DNA of 64,000 bases from assembly GCA_020052415.1 (NCBI GenBank), contig JAGVPB010000014.1:1-64000 (forward strand), in the 5' to 3' direction. Positions 9,970-19,010 of this stretch are shown piece after piece. A model generated the notes under the pieces. The model made no database searches, was not told the DNA's origin, and was given only the letters and a program-made list of their open reading frames with translations. This DNA comes from Bacteroidales bacterium. GTDB taxonomy: Bacteria > Bacteroidota > Bacteroidia > Bacteroidales > JAADJA01. How positions within the stretch are numbered: position 1 is the first letter of the stretch; the number at the start of each line of letters is the position of its first letter. Made by a program: the position numbers and the translations under genes.

Positions 9970-10122
9970 ATGGAAGATAAGGTGAAATATTGGACAGACC
10001 TTTCCGAGTATGATATGGAAACTGCAGAAGCAATGCTTCGTAGCAAGAGATATCTTTATGTTGGTTTTATGTGTCATCAGACCATCGAGAAAATATTATC
10101 ATGGATAAAAGCGAAGCTATAA
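9970..10122 (+). pseudogene. Truncated HEPN-domain gene (collapsed HEPN/MNT module)
   Basis: The 50-residue frame reads MEDKVKYWTDLSEYDMETAE...YVGFMCHQTIEK, the start of the HEPN domain (DUF86/HEPN type) that accompanies minimal nucleotidyltransferases. After the QTIEK helix the similarity ends within a few residues and a stop follows. The normal protein is about 120-130 residues, and its Rx4-6H catalytic motif lies in the missing half. The relic overlaps the start of the nucleotidyltransferase gene (10101) in another frame, so a deletion appears to have removed the second half of HEPN and the intergenic space. Confidence 0.65.
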
Positions 10123-10403
10123 ATAAAGTGAAAGAATACACCACATTGCTTAAGAAATATTTCCCTCTTGAGAAAGTTTACCTTTTTGGTTCTTATGCAA
10201 TGAACACCTATCGAACAGATAGCGATATCGACGTTGCTATTGTTGTAAGCCATATTGATGGAGACTTTTTTTCAATTCAACCCTTGCTTTGGAAACTGCG
10301 AAGACAAATAGACGATAGAATTGAACCTATCCTTATCGAAAGAGAAAATGATAGGGGAGAATTCTTGAAAGAAATCCAAAAAAACGGAATAGAGATAGTG
10401 TAA
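10101..10403 (+). CDS. Minimal nucleotidyltransferase (MNT) domain protein, HEPN/MNT antitoxin type
   Basis: From the ATG at 10101 the protein has 100 residues. It carries VYLFGSYAMNTYRTDSDIDV, the G-S-x(n)-D-x-D pol-beta nucleotidyltransferase core, then PLLWKLRRQID..IEPILIER, typical of the Bacteroidetes MNT partners of HEPN toxins. Such proteins can AMPylate and silence the HEPN RNase. The frame is open further upstream to 10071, but that part runs through the HEPN relic, so 10101 is the better start. With HEPN truncated, this is an orphan antitoxin. Confidence 0.75.
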   Translation: MDKSEAINKVKEYTTLLKKYFPLEKVYLFGSYAMNTYRTDSDIDVAIVVSHIDGDFFSIQPLLWKLRRQIDDRIEPILIERENDRGEFLKEIQKNGIEIV

Positions 10404-10420
10404 AAACAACTAAGCCCATT

Positions 10421-10490
10421 CGAATAGACGGTCAGTGAGCAGTTAGACCCACCAAAGCGCCTCTTTGCAAAGCCATCCCCTTGGGACACA
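10421..10490 (+). repeat. 70-bp dispersed repeat, copy B
   Basis: This copy starts with CGAATAGACGGTCAGTGAGC and runs to GCAAAGCCATCCCCTTGGGACACA. It aligns with 8461-8530 in direct orientation with scattered substitutions. It lies just after the MNT gene. Confidence 0.7.
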
Positions 10491-10545
10491 CCATCCCCCC
10501 TTCATTATTTTAAATCACAATTTCCTCAATTCAAACTTCTTTCCC

Positions 10546-10553
10546 TATCTTTG
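10546..10553 (+). promoter_or_regulatory. -7 box TATCTTTG
   Basis: This is a TAnnTTTG match 88 bases before the propeller-protein gene at 10642. The -33 region is weak. Confidence 0.35.
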
Positions 10554-10641
10554 AACCTCTGGTTTGGGGGACGGCGGATAAAACACTGAGATGTTACCAG
10601 CAATATTGAATTAAAAACAAAAAAATAACAATTAGAAACAA

Positions 10642-12108
10642 ATGAAAAAGATTTTTTTACTTCTCTTAACGACATTTTTTTTAATAAACCTAAATGCTCA
10701 AAATATATTTCCAGTGAAATTAGCAAAATGTAAAACAAGTAGGTTTTGCTTAGACTGTGGAGATACTAAAGTCAGCTATTCTGAAATTGATTTTGATGCA
10801 TTAATACAAAAACTTAATGAAACATTATCGCTGAATGGTATTACGGGTGTTGTTAAATTTCAAGTTCTTGTAGATTCTATGGGGCAGGGTTGTGTTTTGA
10901 GTCACACTGACCAATCTAACAGCACCATAACGAAAAAAATTATTAAGGAATTAAACAAATTTAACAGATGGAATCCTGCCATTACTAATGGGAAAAAGGA
11001 AGAAAAGACCTCTGTAACGTTAGTTTTTACTATAAAGGATAATAGAATTTCTGGTCAAATTGAAAGAGTAGATATGAAGGCTTTTAAAAAATCATTCGAT
11101 AGGCCAACAAGTCCAGAAATTTTTAATAAAGCCTACAATTACAAGAATGAGAACTTAATAAATTATAAAATAACAGCTTGGAATATAAAAAACTCAAATC
11201 TTCCAAACAACATGAATGACAACATTACAATTGACAAAAACGGGTTAATCTGGCTTACTATTGATGAAGGCTTAGTAACATTTGATGGTAAAGAATTCAA
11301 AAATGCTGAACAAAATATAACAGATAAAGGTAAATTCTTCTCGTATTATGCAATTGCGACTGACAACAGTAATACGAAGTGGGTTTATGGAACAAAGAAT
11401 ATTTACAGCTTTGACAATGAAAAATGGGTGAAATATGATACTACTGAAATTGGAATTGACTATGCGTATGAAATTGTTAATAATCCAAAAACTGGAGAAG
11501 TCTTTTTCTGTTCCGATAAAGGGTTAACAATTTTGAAGGACGGTAAATGGTCCCATATTAATAAAGAAAGCACCAAGGAACTTCCATCAAATAGAGTTGC
11601 TTTTGCCAAAAGAGATTTACAAAATAGAATTTGGATTGGTACATATAGTGGTTCAGCAATGATTGATACAAATGGTGTTGTAACAAATTTTGAAAACTCA
11701 AAAACCATTTTAAAAGGGAAAACAATAACTTCAATGGACGAAGATGAAAATGGAAATATTTATTTTTCTCTTTACGAATTTGACCGCAAAGACAAACAAA
11801 AAGTAAATAATGACGAAGGAGTAGCGATTAGGTATGCTGATGGAAATTTTAAGCAGTTTACAACAGAGAATTCAGGAATACCTTTTAATCACACAACTTG
11901 CGTTCTCTACGACAGGAAAGAAAAAGTCCTTTGGATTTCAACAGATAGGGCTGGTTTAGTTAGATATGACCTTAAAGATGGTTGGGAAAACTACCATAAT
12001 GAAAATTCTGAAATTCCGACATCCTATGTATCAACTATGACATTTGACAATGAAGGAAATTTATATTTAGCAACAAGACAAGGATTGGTAAAGATTGAAA
12101 GGAAATAA
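10642..12108 (+). CDS. Exported protein: TonB-C-like domain plus two-component-regulator propeller repeats
   Basis: This 488-residue protein has a clear signal peptide (MKKIFLLLLTTFFLINLNAQ). Residues about 50-135 resemble the C-terminal domain of TonB (GVVKFQVLVDSMGQ ... FNRWNPAITNGK). From about 180 onward there are propeller blades of the Reg_prop type found in hybrid two-component sensors (ITIDKNGLIWLTIDEGLVTFDG, RIWIGTYSGSAMID, LWISTDRAGLVRYD, NLYLATRQGLVKI). There is no histidine kinase or sorting domain. The gene is strongly AT-rich against its neighbours and is flanked by 14-bp inverted repeats (10594-10607 and 12111-12124), suggesting arrival as a unit. Its function is unknown; sensing at the cell surface is a guess. 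Confidence 0.75.
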   Translation: MKKIFLLLLTTFFLINLNAQNIFPVKLAKCKTSRFCLDCGDTKVSYSEIDFDALIQKLNETLSLNGITGVVKFQVLVDSMGQGCVLSHTDQSNSTITKKIIKELNKFNRWNPAITNGKKEEKTSVTLVFTIKDNRISGQIERVDMKAFKKSFDRPTSPEIFNKAYNYKNENLINYKITAWNIKNSNLPNNMNDNITIDKNGLIWLTIDEGLVTFDGKEFKNAEQNITDKGKFFSYYAIATDNSNTKWVYGTKNIYSFDNEKWVKYDTTEIGIDYAYEIVNNPKTGEVFFCSDKGLTILKDGKWSHINKESTKELPSNRVAFAKRDLQNRIWIGTYSGSAMIDTNGVVTNFENSKTILKGKTITSMDEDENGNIYFSLYEFDRKDKQKVNNDEGVAIRYADGNFKQFTTENSGIPFNHTTCVLYDRKEKVLWISTDRAGLVRYDLKDGWENYHNENSEIPTSYVSTMTFDNEGNLYLATRQGLVKIERK

Positions 12109-12721
12109 AAAATACTGCTGGTAATAAATAGGACTCTGAGCGGTCTGAAAGACCCAGCGAGGAGCCGGTGTTGAACTACATCCCATACCATAAGCCGGAA
12201 GTTAGATTTTCTATGCACTTAAAGAAGGTTTTGGAAATTTTAAAAGTTATAAAGTTTAGTCGTACTTTGCCGTATTGCAGGTTATTTTGCTTTTTGGGTA
12301 GCCTGGGCCCTCCGCACCCTCAAGTAGCCCGCAGGGCTTCCATATCAATAGAATCCGAAATGAATTGAATGTTTTGTCCATAGGACATTAACAAAATTCT
12401 TAATCTAAAATTTTATCTATGATAAATTCCCTACGGGAAAGCAATCTCTTTCGAAGGTTAGTTGCTATTGAGATATATGCCCTACGGGCAAAAGAACCAA
12501 ACCAGTAACCAGTAACCAGTCGGCAATGAGCAGTCGGCAGTAGACAAAGGCAAAGTCACACTCACACACCCACAACTCAAACCCAACTCCATGTCGATGC
12601 GAAGCGAAGATCCCGCCAACGGCGGGGCTACATGCTCCCTGCTCCATGCTAAGTAACCAGCATCCAGTAACCAGCAACCAGCAACCACCACCGAATTTAA
12701 ACAGCTATAGAAATCCCCGGA
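12109..12721. other. Repeat-laden intergenic region
   Basis: No gene is seen. The stretch contains the right inverted-repeat arm at 12111-12124 and an imperfect palindrome at about 12130-12165. It also has small hairpins of the GCCCTACGGGC type (about 12431-12440 and 12480-12490) and short tandem words (ACCAGTAACCAGTAACCAG at 12501-12519 and again near 12652-12690). Open frames on the minus strand here are translations of these repeats. Confidence 0.6.
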
Positions 12722-13795
12722 TCAAAAATGATATTCAACAGCTAAAAGCAATTTATTAAATTGAACATTATCCGCCTGCAGTGCCGCGTGATCTACTGCT
12801 AAAGGAAAACAGTAAAAGTGAGAAAATCCTGCCCTGATCCCGATTTTATTTTGATCGTATCCTGCCAGCAAAGAATAAATCTGACAATGATACAATTCAT
12901 CTTCGTGGGCGTATTCCTTGTTTACGGTTAATTCAGCATTTATGGTCAGGAATTTATGGGTGATCCTGGTTCCAAAGATATAATCAAGATTTACGAAATC
13001 AAATTCCTTTCTTTTTTCTTTTGCTGAAAAGTCATTCCTTCGCAAAGTAAAGTATGCATAGTAAAGTGTGTTTTCTTCTTTTGTCGGCCGGGCAAGGTAG
13101 TCATCTCCAAAGGCAAGAGTTAATGTTGTGAGATTCCTGAAATCATCAGGCACAGAAACCCTTGTATGCCCGTCTTCGGGAGGAATTCCCAAATCTTCAC
13201 TGTTGTACGTCAGGCTGTTATAGACGGTATGATCCGCGTGTAACAATTGTATGGATATTACACGGATTTTAGCAAAAAACGAAAATTCAAATCCGATGGG
13301 ATAGTTTGTTGCATAGAGATCATCATTTGTAATATGGTTATAACGCAAGCTCACACCTGCCTGTATTCTCGACCATGTGGTATCATTAAACCACCATGTC
13401 CGGATAATTTGTAATCCGGGGATGTACATACTGCCGGTACCTTTCGTGTTGTCATAAACCTTCACATGCATCGGCGATGAATCTACAATTTTCGGGATTT
13501 TTGCACCGCCGGTCATAAATGCATGGAATCCGATTCCCCATTCGGTGTTTTTCAAAAATTTACGTTTTGCCTGGTTGAACCTGACCCTTCCTGAAAGATT
13601 GAAGTTGTCGAAAAGATTGGGAAGCGTGCCTTTATAATTTAAGAACGAATATGATTTGAGACCCAGCTTGAGGGATTCGGATTTGGACAAAGATGATCTC
13701 AGGTTGGAATACAGATCAAGGGTTTCGTGAAAATACTGGCTTTTTACAGTAACAAGCAAGCCGCAAAAAATCAGAACCAGCAGAATTTTGTTCAT
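12722..13795 (-). CDS. Predicted outer-membrane beta-barrel protein, family unrecognised
   Basis: This 357-residue protein has a signal peptide (about 1-19, ending VKSQ). It shows alternating hydrophobic/polar strands throughout and a C-terminal strand ending VEYHF, as expected for BAM-inserted barrels. I do not recognise the family. It lies 39 bases downstream of the DUF3352/propeller gene on the same strand, so the two probably form an operon and may act together in the envelope. Confidence 0.65.
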   Translation of the reverse strand: MNKILLVLIFCGLLVTVKSQYFHETLDLYSNLRSSLSKSESLKLGLKSYSFLNYKGTLPNLFDNFNLSGRVRFNQAKRKFLKNTEWGIGFHAFMTGGAKIPKIVDSSPMHVKVYDNTKGTGSMYIPGLQIIRTWWFNDTTWSRIQAGVSLRYNHITNDDLYATNYPIGFEFSFFAKIRVISIQLLHADHTVYNSLTYNSEDLGIPPEDGHTRVSVPDDFRNLTTLTLAFGDDYLARPTKEENTLYYAYFTLRRNDFSAKEKRKEFDFVNLDYIFGTRITHKFLTINAELTVNKEYAHEDELYHCQIYSLLAGYDQNKIGIRAGFSHFYCFPLAVDHAALQADNVQFNKLLLAVEYHF

Positions 13796-13834
13796 CCGGG
13801 TTTTATTTAATACAATCCCCGTATCTTCGCATAA

Positions 13835-16573
13835 TTACTCCAGCACATAATTAATCACCTTATTTCCGTATCCGGTTACGAGGTTTGTTTTATCATCATT
13901 GTTAAGACTTCCAATCACAAAAGGCGTGTTACCATTAATAGCCAGGCTTGTAAACATCCGGCCGTCTTTATTAAATACAGAAATCTTCTTCTCCCCTGTC
14001 GTCACAACACTAAGAAAAATTTCATTCCTGATGTTTTTAAAAACGACAGGATTACTCATTGCATTGTCCTGCAACTCAAATTCAAGGATTATTTTTTTGA
14101 ACCTGTCGTAAACCGTTAGCTTATTCCCGTCAACAAATATAAAATCCATACTTTGATCGCCATTAATATCGCTGTAAAGAAAGAAATGATTCTCCGAAAA
14201 ATCTCCAAATTTTGTCGTACCGGTTTTACCTTTATCCGTAATATAAACAAGCTGGCCTTCAGAGTTTGTCGTTAAAAAAATCCCTTTATCGTTTGTTTGA
14301 TTGATATAAATTTCTGAGTTTTTCGCTTTGTTTAATTTTTTCTTAACCGCTAAAATCTCCTCCCCTTTCCTGTTTACAAAAGTTACATTATTGTTCCCGT
14401 CGGTTATTACGATATAATTTTTATTCCCACTGACAAGATATTCAATCTTCTGATTGACTTTTATACCGGATTTCACCTTGTTCCAGCCTTCCACAGGTTT
14501 ACCATGGATATCAAAATTGTGAATCTTATTGTCCGTTAGGGCAATCAGGAGGCGGTAATCATTGTTATTTTCGTAATCCAAAACAGCGACTTCATTTGTA
14601 GCGGATGCAGGCAACCTGACAGGGTATCCCTCCACATTATTGCCGCTTTCGTCAATTATTACAAAATAATTCTCAGTATTAAAAAAATACTGCTTCCTGC
14701 CATCTTTGTAGTAATTCACTTCATTAACACGGCTCACCGGCGCTTCTATGAGAGGTATTTTCCACATAATTTTACCTGTATGATCCAGCCTGTACATGTA
14801 GTTTGAAGAATCAAAAACAATGATATTCAGTTTCCTGTCTTCTGGATTTCGGGTTAGGAATGGTGTTCCGATGATCTTATTGCCGGGTTGGGTTTCCCAA
14901 CCGGCAGGTATGATTTCCTGGTAAGCCGGGTTGTATTTCAGATACATGCTGGTATAGAACATATCGCTCACATGGCTGAATTGAATAGCCAGAGCTTCAA
15001 AGTTCCTGAGGGCTGCCTGGTTTATTGAGACCTCTCCGGCAATCCCGCTGTTCAGGTTCTGTGTTATCTTACTCAATGAGTTCCTGAGGTTGCAATACAA
15101 AAACACATTTGACTTTTCCGAAATGTTATTCGAGAATGCTTTATAGTTCATATTTTCAGCGAGGGTTTTTTGCATATAAAAACTGCTGATCAGTTGAACG
15201 AGTGCATCAGGAGAATCGGCAAACACTACGTAATCCCTTATTGTAGTGAAATAGGGACAATTGACATCTTCGAAAATATCACCAAAGAGCAATTGGAACA
15301 ATTGGGGAATATCGAGTTTTTTAATCACATAATCCTCATATTGCTGATGGAAGGCCTTTTCACTGCCTGCAAGCAGAGCATTATTGCACACCCTCAACAG
15401 AGATTCATTTGCCTTTACTATGTCAGAAGCATGAATTACAATGTAGTTCCGATTTTCTCCCGGCCCCTTTAATACATCGGCACGGGCCGCTTCGTGTCCG
15501 AACCAGGAATAAAATTCTCCTTCAATGTCTGTTTTCCAGGATTTATTTAAACCGGACATTTGTTTTTCAACACTTTCGAGGCTGCCGTTAGCCCTGCGAT
15601 ATTTTTTTAGAGCTGAGCCATATTGTTTAAAATCTTCAAGACCAAGATGTACCAGGATTGAAACTTCCGATGGCAGGATTTCCGGGATCAGGATGCTTTG
15701 GGGTTCCTGGCTCAGGAGGTCCAGCCATTGATCATCAGAACCGGAGCAAACCGTGTAGCCATTCAGGAACAGTTCTTCCGGCTTAACGATCAGGTCGGTG
15801 CCTGTCCACCGGCTGAATCCGGCCAGCTTATCTGCGAGCTTATGGGAATTTGTGCCGGTGAGTGCTTTGGCAAGATTAGCAAATTCGGGGAAGTTTAAAT
15901 AAATGTTGGCATCCACATTTTTTCCTGCGGTGATTTCAATCTTTTTCAGGTTTTCATCCGAATTCAGCGGTTTGCCCGATTCGATTTGTTCAACGGATTT
16001 TCTTACGAACGCTTCATCAAAGCTGCCGATGAACAGTCCTTTATAAACAGTGTAATTGAAAAACTTCCTGAATCCGGGTATATTAACCATCAATATTTCT
16101 GCCTTCATGAATTTCTTTTGCATCACGATGCTTTTTTCACCATTAACCCCAGTAATAAAACTTCTGATCGTTGGACCGTAGGCGGTAGAAGGGAGTTCTG
16201 AAATATATAGAGTTCCCACGGAACCGGTGTCATTGTTGCAAATGCAAAGGACAGACCGGTGAAGTGCGGGGATGTTTTTGATAAGGCTGTTCCGAGACAG
16301 CAACGAATCGAAGGTCATGAATTGATGCTGAAATTCCTGGATGGATTCAAGGTTTGTAAGCTCTGCCCAAATGGGCGAATCACCGGCAAGCCTATGCATC
16401 AGCTGCGATGGATTGGTAAATTCAATAAAAATAGCGGTATTGTCAGGGATGGCCTGCGATGCTGTCAGAACCGGGTTTTTCATTGAACGATAGGAATTGT
16501 ATCCAAAGTAGCCGCCAGCGACAATTACCAGAACCAACATACCGATAATAAAATATTTCCATAAAGGTTTCAT
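13835..16573 (-). CDS. DUF3352-like membrane-anchored protein with C-terminal beta-propeller
   Basis: This is a 912-residue protein. An N-terminal signal anchor (about 7-27, IIGMLVLVIVAGGYFGY) is followed by SQAIPDNTAIFIEFTN, the entry motif of DUF3352 proteins, and a long alpha/beta region to about 570. From about 580 to the end there are PQQ/WD-like blades (IIVFDSSNYMYRLDHTGKIMW, NYFVIIDESGNNVEGYP, LLIALTDNKIHNFDIHGKPV) that look like a scaffold propeller. It is probably periplasmic and held to the inner membrane. It is followed by a barrel-protein gene 39 bases on. The molecular function is unknown. Confidence 0.7.
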   Translation of the reverse strand: MKPLWKYFIIGMLVLVIVAGGYFGYNSYRSMKNPVLTASQAIPDNTAIFIEFTNPSQLMHRLAGDSPIWAELTNLESIQEFQHQFMTFDSLLSRNSLIKNIPALHRSVLCICNNDTGSVGTLYISELPSTAYGPTIRSFITGVNGEKSIVMQKKFMKAEILMVNIPGFRKFFNYTVYKGLFIGSFDEAFVRKSVEQIESGKPLNSDENLKKIEITAGKNVDANIYLNFPEFANLAKALTGTNSHKLADKLAGFSRWTGTDLIVKPEELFLNGYTVCSGSDDQWLDLLSQEPQSILIPEILPSEVSILVHLGLEDFKQYGSALKKYRRANGSLESVEKQMSGLNKSWKTDIEGEFYSWFGHEAARADVLKGPGENRNYIVIHASDIVKANESLLRVCNNALLAGSEKAFHQQYEDYVIKKLDIPQLFQLLFGDIFEDVNCPYFTTIRDYVVFADSPDALVQLISSFYMQKTLAENMNYKAFSNNISEKSNVFLYCNLRNSLSKITQNLNSGIAGEVSINQAALRNFEALAIQFSHVSDMFYTSMYLKYNPAYQEIIPAGWETQPGNKIIGTPFLTRNPEDRKLNIIVFDSSNYMYRLDHTGKIMWKIPLIEAPVSRVNEVNYYKDGRKQYFFNTENYFVIIDESGNNVEGYPVRLPASATNEVAVLDYENNNDYRLLIALTDNKIHNFDIHGKPVEGWNKVKSGIKVNQKIEYLVSGNKNYIVITDGNNNVTFVNRKGEEILAVKKKLNKAKNSEIYINQTNDKGIFLTTNSEGQLVYITDKGKTGTTKFGDFSENHFFLYSDINGDQSMDFIFVDGNKLTVYDRFKKIILEFELQDNAMSNPVVFKNIRNEIFLSVVTTGEKKISVFNKDGRMFTSLAINGNTPFVIGSLNNDDKTNLVTGYGNKVINYVLE

Positions 16574-16765
16574 CAGGCAATTGTTGTATTAAATTTCGTC
16601 TTAAACAATATTAGTATAATTTCGTTATAAAACATTAATGAAATACAAATCCGGTCTTAACCGTAAACTCCGCTTATCCTTGAAATACATTACTTTCACG
16701 TTTAAAAGCATAAGTCTAAATGACTAAAAAGAGTTTTCACGCCGGATTTCACAAAGATATAATTT

Positions 16766-17590
16766 TTGAAAGTGAATAAAACGAAAGACAAAATAATCCT
16801 TATTACCGGCTCCACCGATGGTATCGGAAAGCAGACTGCCAAAGATCTGGCAGTAACGGGTGCTGCGGTTCTTATTCATGGCCGGGATAATAAAAGGACC
16901 AAAAATACTGCTGAAGAAATTGCCGAAATGACCGGAAATAGCACCCTTGACTTTTTTGTTGCCGATCTTTCATCTTTAAACGAAGTGAAGCGACTAGCCG
17001 AAGAAATTCACAGCAAGTATTTACACATTGATGTTCTGATTAATAATGCCGGGGTTTTTCAACGACATAAAGAAATGAGTTCAGATGGATATGAAATGAC
17101 CTTCGCGGTTAACCATCTGAGCCACTTTCTTCTTACAGGACTTTTAACCGATTTATTAGAGAAAGCTTACAGAAGCCGGATCATCAACGTATCTTCCATT
17201 GCACATGCAGATCATATTGATTTCGAAAACTTACAGGGTGATAAATTTTATGATGGTTATGAGGCTTATTCATTATCGAAACTCTGTAATATTTTGTTCA
17301 CTTATGAAGCAGCGCGAAGATTACAACAGTCAGGTATTACTGTAAATTGCCTTCATCCGGGTGTGATCAAAACAAAACTATTAAGGACAGGATGGGGATT
17401 GGGAGGATCTCCTATTGAAACGGGTTCGAAAACATCAGTATATCTTGCTGCCTCTGCTGATGTTGAAAATGTGACCGGGAGGTATTTCTCCAACTTAAGG
17501 CAGGTTGCGTCTTCAAAGATATCACTCGACATCGTTATTCAAAATAAATTATGGCAATTGAGTGAGGAGATGGTTCATTCGTTCCTTTAA
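16766..17590 (+). CDS. Short-chain dehydrogenase/reductase (retinol-dehydrogenase-like)
   Basis: This NAD(P)-dependent oxidoreductase has a Rossmann fold. TGSTDGIG (about 15-22, cofactor loop), NNAG (about 92-95), a catalytic Ser in INVSSIAH (about 139) and YSLSK (Tyr-x3-Lys, about 167-171) are all present, and the 274-residue length fits classical SDRs of the WW-oxidoreductase/RDH group. The start is not ATG: an in-frame stop (TAA, 16760-16762) precedes the TTG at 16766, the only other option before the Rossmann motif is GTG at 16772, and the first in-frame ATG is about 50 codons in. The substrate is unknown. It is transcribed away from the DUF3352 gene. Confidence 0.85.
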   Translation: MKVNKTKDKIILITGSTDGIGKQTAKDLAVTGAAVLIHGRDNKRTKNTAEEIAEMTGNSTLDFFVADLSSLNEVKRLAEEIHSKYLHIDVLINNAGVFQRHKEMSSDGYEMTFAVNHLSHFLLTGLLTDLLEKAYRSRIINVSSIAHADHIDFENLQGDKFYDGYEAYSLSKLCNILFTYEAARRLQQSGITVNCLHPGVIKTKLLRTGWGLGGSPIETGSKTSVYLAASADVENVTGRYFSNLRQVASSKISLDIVIQNKLWQLSEEMVHSFL

Positions 17591-17769
17591 AATTTAATAT
17601 TTTAATGAAATAACTGACTTCAAAATATGAAATTTTGCCAATTGAACTTTTTATACACCCTTACGTTAAAGCCATTATCTAAATGTGAAAAATACTACTT
17701 TTATGTTGTTGACAATTATTAATTAGTATCGTAAAGTTGCAATCCAAATAATTTTAAAATTTTTAAAAA

Positions 17770-18582
17770 ATGAAAAAAGCGTTTTTATTTATTTTATTGT
17801 CAATTGTTTTTCAAACAGGCTATTCACAAAGAATCTATTTCTGTGATAATTACACAGCCACAGGTGAGCCTATCGGTCCGTCAACCAAATTGACCTGTCC
17901 GGCTGAAGGCGGGTATATTTACATCCTTTACCAGAACGGCGCTTCAAATTTAGCGACCGACAAGGTATTTCTTTATGTTGATAAACTTGCATCAAGTGAT
18001 TATGTACCCTTTGATGTTAAAGATATTGCAGCCGACAAAACCAAAAACTGGGTGGTTTATGATTATAAATTTGCATCGCCGGGTGACTACCGGGTAATTT
18101 TTAAGGATTCCAATATGAAGGAGTTAGCCAAGGACTACGTTTCCCTGGTTCCTAAAGAAGAGATTGAGACAAGCAGTACTTCAGATGACGATTACCTCGA
18201 TTATGACGATCCTACGAGTATGTTTTATTATACTTATTCAACCATAGAAGCATGTGTTGGAATTGACGCCTATACGGGTGTTCCCAATACCGTATCTACA
18301 ATTTTTTCGATTGATCGCAGCCTCGGAGGAAGAATTACTTTTAAAGTTTCTAATCCAGGTAAAGATATTCATACTGACCAGTTGATAGTGTATATTAATA
18401 AAAATGACGCTTCCGGGGTATCACAAACCTTCGACACCAAATACTATACGGTTTCAGATCCAAGCCGCTCGTGGGATTCTTTCTATTATGATTTTTATTC
18501 GGAAGGTGATTATTCAATCAGTGTTTATACAAAGGACTTTGTTTTTATAAACACATTATCAATCAATTGTTCGTACAAATAA
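17770..18582 (+). CDS. Secreted protein with two related beta-rich domains, unrecognised
   Basis: This 270-residue protein has a signal peptide (MKKAFLFILLSIVFQTGYSQ). The mature part appears to be two copies of one domain of about 105 residues. The first has the order cysteine, 'LYVDK', 'VPFDVKDIAADKTKNW', 'YDYKFASPGDYRVIFKD'. The second has 'VYINK', 'FDTKYYTVSDPSRSW', 'YYDFYSEGDYSISVYTKD'. A linker rich in Ser, Asp and Tyr (about 135-160) separates them. I know no family name. An extracellular beta-sandwich is likely. It is monocistronic and followed by a MITE-like repeat. Confidence 0.6.
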   Translation: MKKAFLFILLSIVFQTGYSQRIYFCDNYTATGEPIGPSTKLTCPAEGGYIYILYQNGASNLATDKVFLYVDKLASSDYVPFDVKDIAADKTKNWVVYDYKFASPGDYRVIFKDSNMKELAKDYVSLVPKEEIETSSTSDDDYLDYDDPTSMFYYTYSTIEACVGIDAYTGVPNTVSTIFSIDRSLGGRITFKVSNPGKDIHTDQLIVYINKNDASGVSQTFDTKYYTVSDPSRSWDSFYYDFYSEGDYSISVYTKDFVFINTLSINCSYK

Positions 18583-19010
18583 GATTACGTCCACTTCGAA
18601 AAGTAGTTTTGAACCACATACACAGAATCATAGGAATTCACATAGGTTTTTGCTTCATAATCAATTATGTGAGAATCTATGTGCCTTATGATCCTATGTG
18701 GTGAAATTATAATTGATTACTTTTCGGAGGGGACTCAAAATTTATACCTCAACAAAATAACAAACAAACAGAATTTTCCATACAGATTTTTTACAATTTC
18801 TTTTAAGTAAACCTGACTGTTGACAAGATAAACGAAGAAATAAATACCATTTACCGCGCGAAATATCCTGGTTCATTTTACCATGAATGGTAGTGGATTA
18901 TAAATAAACTAATTAATTTTAATTTCTTCCACAAAGCGTGCAACTAACTTTCGATGCGGTATGTCTTTTCGGCGTAAATAAATAACAGGAATTTAACATA
19001 AATTTAAATC
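18583..19010. other. Intergenic region containing a MITE-like inverted repeat
   Basis: The first 150 bases are the palindromic element listed separately. The rest (18741-19010) is AT-rich, with no gene seen, and serves as the leader of the small gene at 19011. Confidence 0.55.
18589..18736. repeat. MITE-like inverted repeat, family 1 (copy 1)
   Basis: The outer arms are GTCCACTTCGAAAAGTA (from 18589) and TACTTTTCGGAGGGGACTC (ending 18736). The inner arms are CCACATA...ATCATAGGAATTCACATAGG against ATCTATGTGCCTTATGATCC. The inner part is nearly the same as in the copy at about 42588-42762. The outer arms are shared with copies at 31949 and 41259. Confidence 0.65.

Noticed and set aside
12465-12691. 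Overlapping minus-strand frames rich in Leu/Gly/Trp
   Set aside because: They are produced by short tandem words of the CCAGTAACCAG type; no protein-like pattern.
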